64,000 nt of DNA, taken from positions 1 through 64,000 of the forward strand of contig JALNTX010000011.1 of NCBI GenBank assembly GCA_035726825.1, given 5' to 3'. A model generated the notes under the pieces. It saw only the letters and a program-made list of their open reading frames with translations, did not search any database and was not told the DNA's origin. The stretch is from Pseudocitrobacter sp913778145. Lineage in GTDB: Bacteria > Pseudomonadota > Gammaproteobacteria > Enterobacterales > Enterobacteriaceae. Both the position numbers and the translations under genes were made by a program. This document shows positions 52,643-61,663 of the stretch, in pieces (within the stretch, counting starts at the first letter, position 1; each line of letters begins with the position of its first letter).

Positions 52643-53779
52643 ATGGTCTTGCACTCAACGCGTTGGCTGGCGCTCAGTTACTTTACCTACTTTTTCAGCT
52701 ACGGTATTTTTCTGCCTTTCTGGAGCGTCTGGCTCAAGGGCGCGGGGCTGACGCCGGAAACGATCGGCGTTCTGCTTGGTGCGGGCCTGGTGGCGCGTTT
52801 TCTTGGTAGCCTGCTGATTGCGCCGCGCGTTAGCGATCCCTCCCGATTAATCAGCGTGCTGCGCATTCTGGCGCTATTAACCCTCCTGTTTGCGATGGCC
52901 TTCTGGGCCGGTAGCCACGTTGCCTGGCTGATGGCGGTGATGATTGGCTTTAACCTCTTTTTCTCGCCGCTGGTGCCGCTGACCGACGCGCTTGCCAATA
53001 CCTGGCAAAAACAAATCACCATGGATTATGGCCGGGTGCGCCTGTGGGGCTCGATTGCCTTTGTGATTGGCTCGGCGCTGACGGGCAAACTGGTCAGCCT
53101 GTTTGATTATCATGCGATTCTGGTGCTGCTGAGCTTAGGCATAGCTTCAATGCTGCTCGGCATGCTACTGCGGCCTTCTGTTATGCCGCAGGGGGAATCA
53201 CGGCATCAGGAAGCGGCGGGCTGGCCTGCATGGAGAGCGCTGGTGGTGCAGAGCTGGCGCTTCCTCGCCTGCGTGTGTCTGTTGCAGGGCGCGCATGCGG
53301 CCTACTATGGATTCAGCGCCATCTACTGGCAGGGCGCGGGCTATTCGGCATCGGCGGTAGGGTATCTCTGGTCGCTCGGCGTGGTGGCGGAAGTTGTTAT
53401 TTTTGCCCTGAGCAAGAAAGTGTTTCGTCGCTTTAGCGCACGTGACCTGCTGCTGCTGTCGGCGGTATGCGGCGTGATCCGCTGGGGTATCATGGGCTGG
53501 ACCACGGAATTACCGTGGCTGATTGTCGCGCAGATCCTTCACTGCGGTACCTTCACCGTCTGCCACCTGGCGGCGATGCGCTATATTGCCGCGCGTCAGG
53601 GGAGCGAAGTGATTCGCCTGCAGGCGGTGTACTCTGCGGTGGCGATGGGCGGCAGTATTGCGGTGATGACCGTGTTTGCCGGTTTCCTGTACCAGCATTT
53701 GCATCAGGGCGTGTTCTGGGTGATGGCGCTGGTTGCGTTGCCAGCGTTGATCCTGCGCCCGAAAGCGGTAACCGCTTAA
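52643..53779 (+). CDS. hcaT: Probable 3-phenylpropionate transporter HcaT
   Basis: A 378-residue MFS protein of the phenylpropionate permease family, with 12 hydrophobic segments starting WLALSYFTYFFSYGIFLPFWSVWLKG. It is thought to import 3-phenylpropionate and cinnamate for the hca pathway. GGAGGAAATC precedes ATG. In E. coli hcaT lies next to hcaR; here four yph-type genes separate them. It overlaps convergent csiE by four bases. Confidence 0.93.
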   Translation: MVLHSTRWLALSYFTYFFSYGIFLPFWSVWLKGAGLTPETIGVLLGAGLVARFLGSLLIAPRVSDPSRLISVLRILALLTLLFAMAFWAGSHVAWLMAVMIGFNLFFSPLVPLTDALANTWQKQITMDYGRVRLWGSIAFVIGSALTGKLVSLFDYHAILVLLSLGIASMLLGMLLRPSVMPQGESRHQEAAGWPAWRALVVQSWRFLACVCLLQGAHAAYYGFSAIYWQGAGYSASAVGYLWSLGVVAEVVIFALSKKVFRRFSARDLLLLSAVCGVIRWGIMGWTTELPWLIVAQILHCGTFTVCHLAAMRYIAARQGSEVIRLQAVYSAVAMGGSIAVMTVFAGFLYQHLHQGVFWVMALVALPALILRPKAVTA

Positions 53780-55053
53780 GCGTCGAGGATCTTGCTGATG
53801 TGCTGTCGCTGATGATCGCTTAATGGCCGATCGGCATGGATCAGCGGCGGCGAAAAGAGCGGCAGGGCGATCGCATAGGGCGACACCACCAGGCTGACGC
53901 TTTTCGGCGCGCCCTCTTTCTGAAAGGTGCGCGCCGCCAGATATCTTACATTGAGCGGCAGCAGGGTGAGTTCCCGTAGTTGCTGCTCAATTTCCTGCTC
54001 CAGCGTCGGGTTATCACCCGTCAGTAACACCACTTCTTTCTCATGTAACTCGCTCTCCTGCATAAGCCCCGCGCCAAAAATAATGGCAATCAGCGCTGCT
54101 TCTTCATGGCTGAATTGCAGGGTATAGCGTGTCTCGAAATCGGCCAGTGCCTCGCGCGTGGTGCGCATCAGTCGCGGATAAAGACGGTCGATTTCTTCGG
54201 TAAGTTGGCTATCAATACCGATACCGAAGATACAGCGATTTAATGCCTGTGCCAGGTGAATATAGAGCTGATCGCGCAGGCTTTGTTCGTCTCCAAGCTG
54301 TCGCCCGGCAAGCTGCTGAAAGCGGTCGATAAGCTGGTCAATCGCCAGGTGTAACTGACGGTCCTGCGCGTGGCCATCGTAAACGGGATTCGGCGTGCGC
54401 ATCAGCATAAACAGCAGCGCCAGAAATTGTTGCTCGCTACAGTGAGGCTGCCGGTGAATGCGTCGTTGCCAGTGGCGGACAATCTCGGCGGCCACCTGAA
54501 ACTCCTGCGTGGTGCGGGTCCAGGTACTTTGCAGCGAGTTGAAGGTGGGGCTTTCTCCCTGATGATGCTGAAGCAGGCAATATTGCAGGTAGAGACGCAA
54601 AAACTGTGTGTCGCGGCACTCAAACTGGCGTTGCAGACTACGCCCGCAGCGGTTAACCAGCGCCTGCAAATTGGTATCGTCATACAGCGTGCGGGCAATG
54701 CCCTGCTGTTTAAGCTGCGTTTTAAGCGCCGGGGTAAAATGGTGGCTGACAAAATGCGGGCACAAACGGAAGGCACGCCGCAGCCAGTGCAGCAAGCACA
54801 GGCGTAAATCAAGCGTGGTGCCTTCAATCCGATAGCTGCCGTCCGCTTCGCTGGCAATCGCCAGACGATGGTAACGCTGGATCTCCTCTCCCGTCTCGGC
54901 TATATCTTGCCGGGCAGTATTTGCATCGACACCATTCACTTCGCCAATGAATTCGGGCGTAATGGTGCGCTCGGGAAGGTAGAACATCAGCAGCACCTGG
55001 CAGCGGCGCTGTGGACTGGAAAGCACAGATGGAGGTTCCATAAGCGTCATCAT
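53776..55053 (-). CDS. csiE: Stationary-phase protein CsiE (PRD-containing)
   Basis: A 425-residue protein that resembles BglG/LicT-type regulators. The central part holds two PRD-like domains (about 170-385; for example IHLAQALNRCIFGIGID near 268 and FSHEEAALIAIIFGAGL near 315). There is an N-terminal putative helix-turn-helix (near 30-60) in place of an RNA-binding domain. In E. coli it is induced by RpoS and cAMP-CRP in stationary phase; its function is unknown. Divergence from E. coli is higher than for the housekeeping genes. Confidence 0.9.
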   Translation of the reverse strand: MMTLMEPPSVLSSPQRRCQVLLMFYLPERTITPEFIGEVNGVDANTARQDIAETGEEIQRYHRLAIASEADGSYRIEGTTLDLRLCLLHWLRRAFRLCPHFVSHHFTPALKTQLKQQGIARTLYDDTNLQALVNRCGRSLQRQFECRDTQFLRLYLQYCLLQHHQGESPTFNSLQSTWTRTTQEFQVAAEIVRHWQRRIHRQPHCSEQQFLALLFMLMRTPNPVYDGHAQDRQLHLAIDQLIDRFQQLAGRQLGDEQSLRDQLYIHLAQALNRCIFGIGIDSQLTEEIDRLYPRLMRTTREALADFETRYTLQFSHEEAALIAIIFGAGLMQESELHEKEVVLLTGDNPTLEQEIEQQLRELTLLPLNVRYLAARTFQKEGAPKSVSLVVSPYAIALPLFSPPLIHADRPLSDHQRQHISKILDA

Positions 55054-55175
55054 CTGAAAGATTCCAGTTTGCGTTTTTGATAAGAATAGCTAAAGGATAG
55101 TTCTTCGTCGGCGTGCTCAGCCTGTTTACGTAAGGAATATCGGCGTCGGTCACAGAATTTTTCACTGAGGAACGG

Positions 55176-55814
55176 ATGAAGAGAGTGAAACAAAGCGTAA
55201 GTCTGGTATTTTTCGCGGTTTTATCGCTTAGCGTCCAGGCGCATCCGCACAGCTTTATCACCCTGACGACAGAGATAGTGGCGCAGGATGGGCAGATGAG
55301 CGGGCTGAAGATGCGCTGGGTAATGGATGAATTAACATCAGCAGACCTGTTGTATGACGCCGGCAATGCTAAACCGGGCGATGAAGTATGGAAAAAGCTG
55401 GCGGCGGAGGTGATGGCTAACGTGCTGGGTCAGCACTACTTCACCGAGTTCTGGCACAACGGTAAAAAGGTAAAATTTGATAATCTGCCTACCGACTATG
55501 GTCTGGCGCGGGAAGGACATCAGGCGGTGCTGACGTTCACGCTGCCGCTGGCAAATCCCCAGCCGTTAGCCGGGCAGACCTATACCTTCTCGACGTTTGA
55601 CCCGACTTACTACGTCGATATGAGTTATGAACACGATGGCGATGTTTCATTACCCGATAGTTTGCAATCGACCTGTAAACTGGCGGTGCATACGCCGAAG
55701 CCCAGTGAAGAGATGATGTCTTATGCGATATCGCTCGATAAGGAAGATGCTCCGGATGAAGATATGGAACTGGGTAAACAATTTGCACAAAAGGTGACGT
55801 TAACATGTCAGTAA
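55176..55814 (+). CDS. DUF1007 periplasmic protein (ZevA-like)
   Basis: A 212-residue exported protein of the DUF1007 family. A signal peptide covers residues 1-22 with likely cleavage after SVQA, so the mature protein would begin HPHSF with two histidines at its N-terminus. Members are usually encoded beside NicO-type metal permeases, as here. In Haemophilus influenzae the pair ZevA/ZevB was reported to act in zinc acquisition. GAGGAA precedes ATG. The metal is unproven, and no Zur, Fur or NikR box was recognised in the 122 bases shared with csiE. The gene overlaps the next by ten bases. Confidence 0.82.
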   Translation: MKRVKQSVSLVFFAVLSLSVQAHPHSFITLTTEIVAQDGQMSGLKMRWVMDELTSADLLYDAGNAKPGDEVWKKLAAEVMANVLGQHYFTEFWHNGKKVKFDNLPTDYGLAREGHQAVLTFTLPLANPQPLAGQTYTFSTFDPTYYVDMSYEHDGDVSLPDSLQSTCKLAVHTPKPSEEMMSYAISLDKEDAPDEDMELGKQFAQKVTLTCQ

Positions 55815-56785
55815 ACGCCCTTGTGAAACGCACGCCGCGCCGCTGGCTGGCGCTCTGGCCGTTGGCCGTTTTTTTGCTGCTGAGCGTGCTGGCGGGCATT
55901 TGGCTGTGGCAGGCGTGGCCACAAATCATGATGAAAAGCATCATCTGGCAGCGCGAAGTCAATCAGCAGATGAGTGGCCTCCTTAAAGCCGTTGCCGAGA
56001 ATCCGACGCAGGCGGGCGGTTCGCTGCTGCTGTTTAGTTTTATCTACGGCGTGCTGCACGCGCTGGGGCCGGGGCACGGTAAAGTGGTGATTACCACCTG
56101 GCTCGCTACGCATCCCTCAAAGCTCAAATCAAGTATTGGCCTGACGCTGGCCTCGTCACTGTTACAGGGGCTGGTGGCGATTGCGCTGGTCGTGGTGGTG
56201 TTAACGCTGCTGCAATTACCCGCACGACAACTTCATGTGAGTGGTTTCTGGCTGGAGAAAGCCAGCTATGCGCTGGTGGGCGTGTTGGGGCTGATGCTCT
56301 GCTGGCGCGCGTTGAAAACGTTACGACGACTGCTGCGTAAACCTGCTTTCACCGCCTTTAAACCGGTTCACATCCATGATGAACACTGCGGATGCGGGCA
56401 TAAACATCTTCCCGACCCGGAGCAAATTCGCAGTGGTGATGACTGGCGCGCGCGCCTGATGGTGGTGCTGTCGATGGGTATGCGTCCGTGCTCTGGCGCA
56501 ATAATGGTGCTGTTGTTCAGTAAAGTGATTGGCGTATTTGTCTGGGGAATGGCATCGGCGCTGGCGATGGCGGCAGGAACGTCACTGACTATTTCGTCAC
56601 TTGCGCTATTGGTGCACAGTTTTCGCCAACTGGCGGTGCGGCTCAGTGGAAATCGTGCGCCGGTATTATGGCGACAGGTGGGCTGGACAACGCTGGCATT
56701 GGCCGGTGGCGCGCTGTTGATCGCGGCGGCGGTGGTGATGTGGCTGAGTGCGGTGCCGGTTGGGCGGGGAATGCGACCGTTTTAA
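55805..56785 (+). CDS. NicO-family metal permease (ZevB/RcnA-like)
   Basis: A 326-residue membrane protein with about six to seven hydrophobic segments. The family signature HALGPGHGK is at residues 85-93. A His/Cys-rich cytoplasmic loop, HIHDEHCGCGHKH, is at 189-201. A second conserved motif, SMGMRPCSGAIMVLLFS, is near 215. Such proteins move Ni, Co or Zn; direction and metal cannot be read from the sequence. It is coupled to the DUF1007 gene by overlap. The pair lies between csiE and yfhR, which are adjacent in E. coli K-12 from memory. Confidence 0.85.
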   Translation: MSVNALVKRTPRRWLALWPLAVFLLLSVLAGIWLWQAWPQIMMKSIIWQREVNQQMSGLLKAVAENPTQAGGSLLLFSFIYGVLHALGPGHGKVVITTWLATHPSKLKSSIGLTLASSLLQGLVAIALVVVVLTLLQLPARQLHVSGFWLEKASYALVGVLGLMLCWRALKTLRRLLRKPAFTAFKPVHIHDEHCGCGHKHLPDPEQIRSGDDWRARLMVVLSMGMRPCSGAIMVLLFSKVIGVFVWGMASALAMAAGTSLTISSLALLVHSFRQLAVRLSGNRAPVLWRQVGWTTLALAGGALLIAAAVVMWLSAVPVGRGMRPF

Positions 56786-56787
56786 AA

Positions 56788-57642
56788 CTATTTCGCCTTT
56801 TTCAGGGCCTCAAGAATAAAACGCTCAGCCTCATCGCGGTAACGATTCCCGTAACGAGTGGAAAACGCATCAATATGCTGCCCGTCGGGAATGAGTTCCA
56901 GCGTTTTCGGTTCTTTCGCCAGCGCATACAGCGTCTGGCTCTGCTCCCAGGGGATAACGTGGTCACCCGTACCGTGCAGAATTAACAGCGGAATAGGGCT
57001 GATTTCGGCAATGTTACGATCGGCGCTGTAGCTGTCGTCCAGTAACAGACCGCTGCCGGGGATCATGTGGTTGGCAATCGCCGAATAGGACGAAAAGGTG
57101 GAGTCCAGAATTACCGCGCGGACGCCCGAGGGATCGCCATGCGTAATGGCAGAGACAATATTATTGCCACCCAGGCTTTGCCCCAAAAGTATCAGACGCT
57201 GCGGATCGATATCCGGTCTGTGGCGAACGTAGTCGATGGCGCTGAGGGTGTCATCCTGCAAACCCGCCTGAGAGGGCGTGCCCTTTGACTCACCAAAACC
57301 CCGGTAATCAAACATAAATACGTTGAGATTTCTGTCCGGCAGCCAGTTTACCAAAGGCCAGTGTGCGGACATATTGCCCGCGTTGCCGTGGGCGTGAATG
57401 ACCGTCGCGATAGCGTGTTCGCTCGGCCCTTTGGCGGAAGGGATAAACCAGCCATGGAGCGTTGTGCCGTCTTTCGCGGTAAAAACGACGGGCTCTACGC
57501 TGTAAGGTTCCGGGCCGTAGACTTTGTTATCCGGGTAATAGAAGGCGTTAATCGCAATGCGTGGCAGCAGATAAATACAGACGCCAATAATACAGAGAAT
57601 GAAAAAGCACTCTATGCCGAATTTCCCACGTAACAAACGCAT
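56788..57642 (-). CDS. yfhR: Alpha/beta hydrolase YfhR
   Basis: A 284-residue hydrolase of the ABHD13/BEM46 type, with unknown substrate. An N-terminal hydrophobic segment at about 10-28 suggests a membrane anchor or uncleaved signal. The oxyanion region is HAHGNAGN (83-90), the nucleophile elbow GQSLGG (Ser156), the acid is in LHGTGDHVIPW near 228, and the His is in DGQHIDAF near 255. It is convergent with the metal permease gene, with two bases between the stops. Confidence 0.9.
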   Translation of the reverse strand: MRLLRGKFGIECFFILCIIGVCIYLLPRIAINAFYYPDNKVYGPEPYSVEPVVFTAKDGTTLHGWFIPSAKGPSEHAIATVIHAHGNAGNMSAHWPLVNWLPDRNLNVFMFDYRGFGESKGTPSQAGLQDDTLSAIDYVRHRPDIDPQRLILLGQSLGGNNIVSAITHGDPSGVRAVILDSTFSSYSAIANHMIPGSGLLLDDSYSADRNIAEISPIPLLILHGTGDHVIPWEQSQTLYALAKEPKTLELIPDGQHIDAFSTRYGNRYRDEAERFILEALKKAK

Positions 57643-57786
57643 CGCAATTTCCCTTTGGCGGCTTCGTGATGAAGTGAACAGCGCACGATAGTTATAAAAG
57701 GGGTCGGCGATGTAAAGAGGGGGAAATCAGTTTAGGAAAAGCGCTCGGGGGAGAGGTGAGCTTGCTGACAACGTGCGCTTTGTTCT

Positions 57787-57888
<102 letters not shown>

Positions 57889-57898
57889 CAACAATCGC

Positions 57899-58702
57899 TT
57901 AGCGCTTCAGCGCTTCGCTCAACTGGTCACGCATGTTCGCCAGCATCGCTTTAACAACGCGCGCGTTACCAGCAACCACGTTGCCAGTCATCATGTAATT
58001 GTGACCACCGGTGAAGTCGCACACCAGGGCACCCGCTTCACGTGCCAGCAGTTCACCTGCGGCGAAATCCCACGGCTTCAGGCCGATTTCGAAGAAACCG
58101 TCCACGCGGCCTGCGGCAACGTAGGCCAGATCCAGCGCAGCGGAACCGGTGCGACGGAAATCGGCGCACTCGGTAAACAGGTTACCGAGGATATTCATGT
58201 ACGCCGGAGCGTGCTGCTTGGCTTTGAACGGGAAACCGGTCGCCAGAATGGTGCCGTCGAGGTCACGCGCGGTGCTGCAACGCAGACGATAGCCGTTCAG
58301 CTGTGCGCCCTGGCCGCGGGTCGCGGTGAAGAGTTCGTTACGCATTGGATCGTAAACCACCGCGACTTCGGTACGGCCTTTGATGCGTACAGCGATGGAA
58401 ACCGCGAAGTGCGGCAGACGTTTAACGAAGTTGGTAGTGCCATCCAGTGGATCGATAACCCATTGAACATCCAGATCGTCGCCAACATGTTCACCGCTTT
58501 CTTCGGTGATAATGGTGTGTTGCGGGTAAGATTTGCGAATAGTTTCGATGATAATGGCTTCAGCCGCTTTATCAACGTTGGTCACGAAATCGTTGCTGCC
58601 TTTCTGGCTGGTTTCTACAGAATCTGGCGTTTCGTAATGTTTGGCAATCAGGTTACCCGCCTTGCGCGCTGCGCGCACGGCGATGTTCAGCATCGGATGC
58701 AT
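57899..58702 (-). CDS. suhB: Inositol-1-monophosphatase / rRNA antitermination factor SuhB
   Basis: A 267-residue protein of the IMPase fold. The metal sites are intact: ITEESGE near 65, WVIDPLDGTTNF near 81-92, and PWDFAAGELLAREAG near 216. In E. coli SuhB is part of the Nus complex needed for rRNA maturation and also dephosphorylates inositol phosphates. The open frame extends 17 codons further upstream, but ATG 58702 gives the family start MHPMLNIAVRAARK. The ribosome site is weak, as in E. coli, where SuhB represses its own gene. It is divergent from trmJ. Confidence 0.97.
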   Translation of the reverse strand: MHPMLNIAVRAARKAGNLIAKHYETPDSVETSQKGSNDFVTNVDKAAEAIIIETIRKSYPQHTIITEESGEHVGDDLDVQWVIDPLDGTTNFVKRLPHFAVSIAVRIKGRTEVAVVYDPMRNELFTATRGQGAQLNGYRLRCSTARDLDGTILATGFPFKAKQHAPAYMNILGNLFTECADFRRTGSAALDLAYVAAGRVDGFFEIGLKPWDFAAGELLAREAGALVCDFTGGHNYMMTGNVVAGNARVVKAMLANMRDQLSEALKR

Positions 58703-58823
58703 CAGGTTACTCTCACTGGATGTTAAAGAACGGGGAAAAACGGCGCACATCATAACAGCGAATTCGGACTCTGTCTTCGGTTTATGATAATATGGCCGAA
58801 TAATCTTTAGACGAAGAAAGACA

Positions 58824-59558
58824 ATGCTGCAAAATATTCGAATTGTGCTGGTTGAAACCTCTCACACCGGCAATATGGGCTCTGTGGCCCGCGCAATGAA
58901 AACTATGGGCTTAACCAATCTTTGGCTGGTGAATCCATTGGTAAAACCTGACTCCCAGGCCATCGCCCTGGCCGCCGGGGCCAGCGATGTAATTGGCAGT
59001 GCGAATATTGTCGATACGCTTGATGAAGCGCTGGCGGGTTGCAGCCTGGTGGTAGGCACCAGCGCGCGTTCGCGCACGCTGCCGTGGCCGATGCTTGACC
59101 CGCGCGAATGCGGGCTGAAAAGCGTTGCTGAAGCCGAACATGCGCCGGTGGCGCTGGTATTTGGCCGTGAACGTGTCGGTCTGACCAACGAAGAGCTGCA
59201 AAAGTGCCATTATCACGTCGCGATTGCCGCTAACCCGGAATACAGCTCGCTGAACCTGGCAATGGCGGTGCAGGTTATCTCTTATGAGGTGCGCATGGCA
59301 TGGCTGGCGGCGCAGGAAAGCGGCGACGCGAAAGTTGAACACGACGAAACGCCGTATCCGCTGGTCGATGACCTGGAACGCTTCTATGGTCACCTGGAAC
59401 AAACGCTGCTGAGTACCGGTTTTATCCGCGAGAATCATCCTGGGCAGGTGATGAACAAACTGCGTCGTTTGTTCACTCGCGCTCGCCCGGAAAGCCAGGA
59501 GCTGAACATCCTGCGCGGGATTCTGGCGTCGATTGAGCAGCAGAATAAGAAGTCCTGA
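58824..59558 (+). CDS. trmJ: tRNA (cytidine/uridine-2'-O-)-methyltransferase TrmJ
   Basis: A 244-residue SPOUT enzyme that methylates the ribose of nucleotide 32 in several tRNAs. Motif 1 is THTGNMGSVARAMKTMGL-like (residues 13-30), motif 2 LVFGRERVGLTNEEL near 112, and motif 3 YSSLNLAMAVQVISYE near 139. A C-terminal helical extension makes the dimer. It lies upstream of the isc operon, from which it is separated by a box C repeat pair and the IscR-controlled promoter region. Confidence 0.96.
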   Translation: MLQNIRIVLVETSHTGNMGSVARAMKTMGLTNLWLVNPLVKPDSQAIALAAGASDVIGSANIVDTLDEALAGCSLVVGTSARSRTLPWPMLDPRECGLKSVAEAEHAPVALVFGRERVGLTNEELQKCHYHVAIAANPEYSSLNLAMAVQVISYEVRMAWLAAQESGDAKVEHDETPYPLVDDLERFYGHLEQTLLSTGFIRENHPGQVMNKLRRLFTRARPESQELNILRGILASIEQQNKKS

Positions 59559-59560
59559 GG

Positions 59561-59642
59561 ACCATCCTCTCCCTGAGGGAGAGGGGACTGGTTGTGCATG
59601 GTTTTCACCCTCTCCCTGTGGGAGAGGGCCGGGGTGAGGGCA
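59561..59642. repeat. Box C-type repeat pair after trmJ
   Basis: Two inverted units: CTCTCCCTGAGGGAGAGG at 59567-59584 and CCCTCTCCCTGTGGGAGAGGG at 59608-59628, followed by CCGGGGTGAGGG. It has the same layout as the pair between glnB and hmp. Confidence 0.8.
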
Positions 59643-59663
59643 TCAGACCGCACTGAATGTTAA

Positions 59664-59688
59664 ATACCTGACTAAATTACTCAAGTAA
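59664..59688. promoter_or_regulatory. IscR type-1 site, distal
   Basis: A 25-bp site beginning ATACCTGACTAAAT and ending ACTCAAGTAA that fits the type-1 motif, which is bound by Fe-S-loaded IscR. Confidence 0.85.
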
Positions 59689-59713
59689 ATAGTTGACCAT
59701 TTTACTCGGGAAT
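59689..59713. promoter_or_regulatory. IscR type-1 site, proximal
   Basis: A 25-bp site beginning ATAGTTGACCAT and ending ACTCGGGAAT, immediately next to the distal site. Paired sites mediate autorepression of the isc operon in E. coli. The start of transcription should lie within about 60 bases downstream. Confidence 0.88.
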
Positions 59714-59796
59714 GTCAGACTTGGTCCTGCTATGCAATACCCCCACATAAATTATTAAAAACCCCGGGCAGGGGCGAGTTTGAGGTTAAGTAAGAC

Positions 59797-60288
59797 ATGA
59801 GACTGACATCTAAAGGGCGTTACGCCGTGACCGCGATGCTGGACGTTGCACTCAACTCCGAAGCGGGCCCGGTGCCGTTGGCCGATATTTCAGAACGACA
59901 GGGAATTTCACTTTCCTACCTGGAGCAGCTGTTTTCCCGTCTGCGTAAAAATGGCCTGGTATCCAGCGTTCGCGGCCCTGGCGGCGGCTACCTGCTGGGT
60001 AAAGAAGCTAACCATATCGCGGTTGGCGAAGTCATCAGTGCGGTTGACGAATCCGTCGACGCGACCCGTTGCCAGGGTAAAGGCGGCTGCCAGGGCGGCG
60101 ATAAATGCCTGACTCACGCGCTGTGGCGTGACCTGAGCGATCGCCTGACCGGCTTCCTGAACAACATTACGTTGGGCGAACTGGTGAATAACCAGGAAGT
60201 GCTGGATGTATCTGGCCGTCAGCACACCCATGAAACAACGCGTTCTACCCGTGCGCAAGATGCAATCGACGTAAAACTGCGCGCGTAA
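59797..60288 (+). CDS. iscR: Fe-S cluster regulator IscR
   Basis: A 163-residue Rrf2-family regulator. The winged helix is at about 1-60 (ISERQGISLSYLEQLFSRLRKNGLV). The [2Fe-2S] ligands are C92, C98, C104 and H107. With the cluster it represses the isc operon through type-1 sites; without it, it still binds type-2 sites. The two type-1 sites upstream show autoregulation. The C-terminal tail is a few residues different from E. coli. Confidence 0.97.
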   Translation: MRLTSKGRYAVTAMLDVALNSEAGPVPLADISERQGISLSYLEQLFSRLRKNGLVSSVRGPGGGYLLGKEANHIAVGEVISAVDESVDATRCQGKGGCQGGDKCLTHALWRDLSDRLTGFLNNITLGELVNNQEVLDVSGRQHTHETTRSTRAQDAIDVKLRA

Positions 60289-60295
60289 TAAAAGA

Positions 60296-60389
60296 TATCC
60301 GCGCTGCGGATAAATAAAGCTTTTCAGAATCAGGCCGGGGCGCATCGCGCTCCGTCTCCTCGGTCGTACATCCAGCCGATAGCCTGATT
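60296..60389 (+). promoter_or_regulatory. Structured iscR-iscS intercistronic region
   Basis: A small hairpin, TATCCGC-GCT-GCGGATA at 60296-60312, lies just past the iscR stop. It is followed by a long stem with arms AATCAGGC (60328-60335) and GCCTGATT (60382-60389). In E. coli structure here protects the iscR part of the message when RyhB triggers decay of iscSUA; the RyhB pairing region is near the iscS start. Confidence 0.72.
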
Positions 60390-60424
60390 CCTTGCATTGA
60401 AGCGATGTACGGAGTTTAAGAGCA

Positions 60425-61639
60425 ATGAAATTACCGATTTATCTCGATTACTCCGCAACCACGCCGGTGGACCCGCGTGTTGCCGAGAAAATGATGCAGT
60501 TTTTGACCCTGGACGGAACCTTTGGTAACCCGGCCTCCCGTTCTCACCGTTTTGGCTGGCAGGCTGAAGAAGCGGTAGATATCGCCCGTAATCAGATTGC
60601 CGATCTGGTTGGTGCGGATCCGCGCGAAATCGTCTTCACCTCCGGTGCAACCGAATCTGACAACCTGGCAATTAAAGGTGCAGCCAACTTTTATCAGAAA
60701 AAAGGCAAGCACATTATTACCAGCAAAACCGAACATAAAGCTGTGCTGGACACATGCCGTCAGCTTGAGCGCGAAGGTTTTGAAGTCACCTACCTTGCCC
60801 CTCAGCGCAACGGTATCATTGACCTGAAAGAACTCGAAGCGGCGATGCGTGATGACACTATCCTCGTTTCCATCATGCACGTGAACAACGAAATCGGCGT
60901 GGTGCAGGACATCGCGACCATCGGCGAAATGTGCCGTGCGCGCGGTATTGTTTACCACGTTGATGCGACCCAGAGCGTGGGCAAACTGCCTATCGACCTG
61001 AGCCAGCTGAAAGTTGACCTGATGTCCTTCTCCGGCCACAAAATCTATGGCCCGAAAGGTATTGGCGCGCTGTATGTGCGTCGTAAACCGCGTATCCGCA
61101 TCGAAGCGCAGATGCACGGCGGCGGTCACGAGCGCGGCATGCGTTCCGGTACTCTGCCTGTTCACCAGATCGTCGGCATGGGCGAAGCTTACCGTATCGC
61201 GAAAGAAGAGATGGAAACCGAAATGGCCCGTCTGCGCGGTCTGCGTAACCGTCTGTGGAACGGCGTGAAGGATATGGAAGAAGTTTACCTGAACGGTGAC
61301 CTCGAGCAGGGCGCGCCGAACATTCTCAACGTCAGCTTCAACTTTGTTGAAGGTGAATCGCTGATTATGGCCCTGAAAGATCTGGCCGTTTCTTCCGGTT
61401 CCGCCTGTACGTCTGCAAGCCTCGAGCCATCCTACGTGCTACGTGCACTGGGCATGACCGACGAGCTGGCGCACAGCTCTATCCGTTTCTCTTTAGGTCG
61501 TTTTACTACCGAAGAAGAGATTGACTACACCATTCAACTGGTTCGTAACTCCATTGGCCGTCTGCGCGACCTTTCTCCGCTGTGGGAAATGTTCAAACAG
61601 GGCGTGGATCTGAACAGCATCGAATGGTCACATCACTAA
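60425..61639 (+). CDS. iscS: Cysteine desulfurase IscS
   Basis: A 404-residue PLP enzyme that removes sulfur from cysteine for Fe-S clusters and tRNA thiolation. The PLP lysine is K206 (SFSGHKIYGPKG) and the persulfide cysteine is C328 (SSGSACTSAS) on its mobile loop. The C-terminal tail SLWEMFKQGVDLNSIEW, the IscU-contacting region, is intact. GGAG precedes ATG at suitable distance. It is second in the isc operon. Confidence 0.98.
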   Translation: MKLPIYLDYSATTPVDPRVAEKMMQFLTLDGTFGNPASRSHRFGWQAEEAVDIARNQIADLVGADPREIVFTSGATESDNLAIKGAANFYQKKGKHIITSKTEHKAVLDTCRQLEREGFEVTYLAPQRNGIIDLKELEAAMRDDTILVSIMHVNNEIGVVQDIATIGEMCRARGIVYHVDATQSVGKLPIDLSQLKVDLMSFSGHKIYGPKGIGALYVRRKPRIRIEAQMHGGGHERGMRSGTLPVHQIVGMGEAYRIAKEEMETEMARLRGLRNRLWNGVKDMEEVYLNGDLEQGAPNILNVSFNFVEGESLIMALKDLAVSSGSACTSASLEPSYVLRALGMTDELAHSSIRFSLGRFTTEEEIDYTIQLVRNSIGRLRDLSPLWEMFKQGVDLNSIEWSHH

Positions 61640-61663
61640 TCGGTAGATAAGAGGAATTCAATC

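Noticed and set aside
54370..54807. A 145-codon open frame antisense to csiE
   Set aside because: It is a shadow of csiE with no domain recognised.
45637..56785. A recently acquired genomic island with integrase or IS borders
   Set aside because: No integrase, transposase, tRNA end or direct repeats are seen, and the genes are enterobacterial in style; gene-order change is the simpler description.
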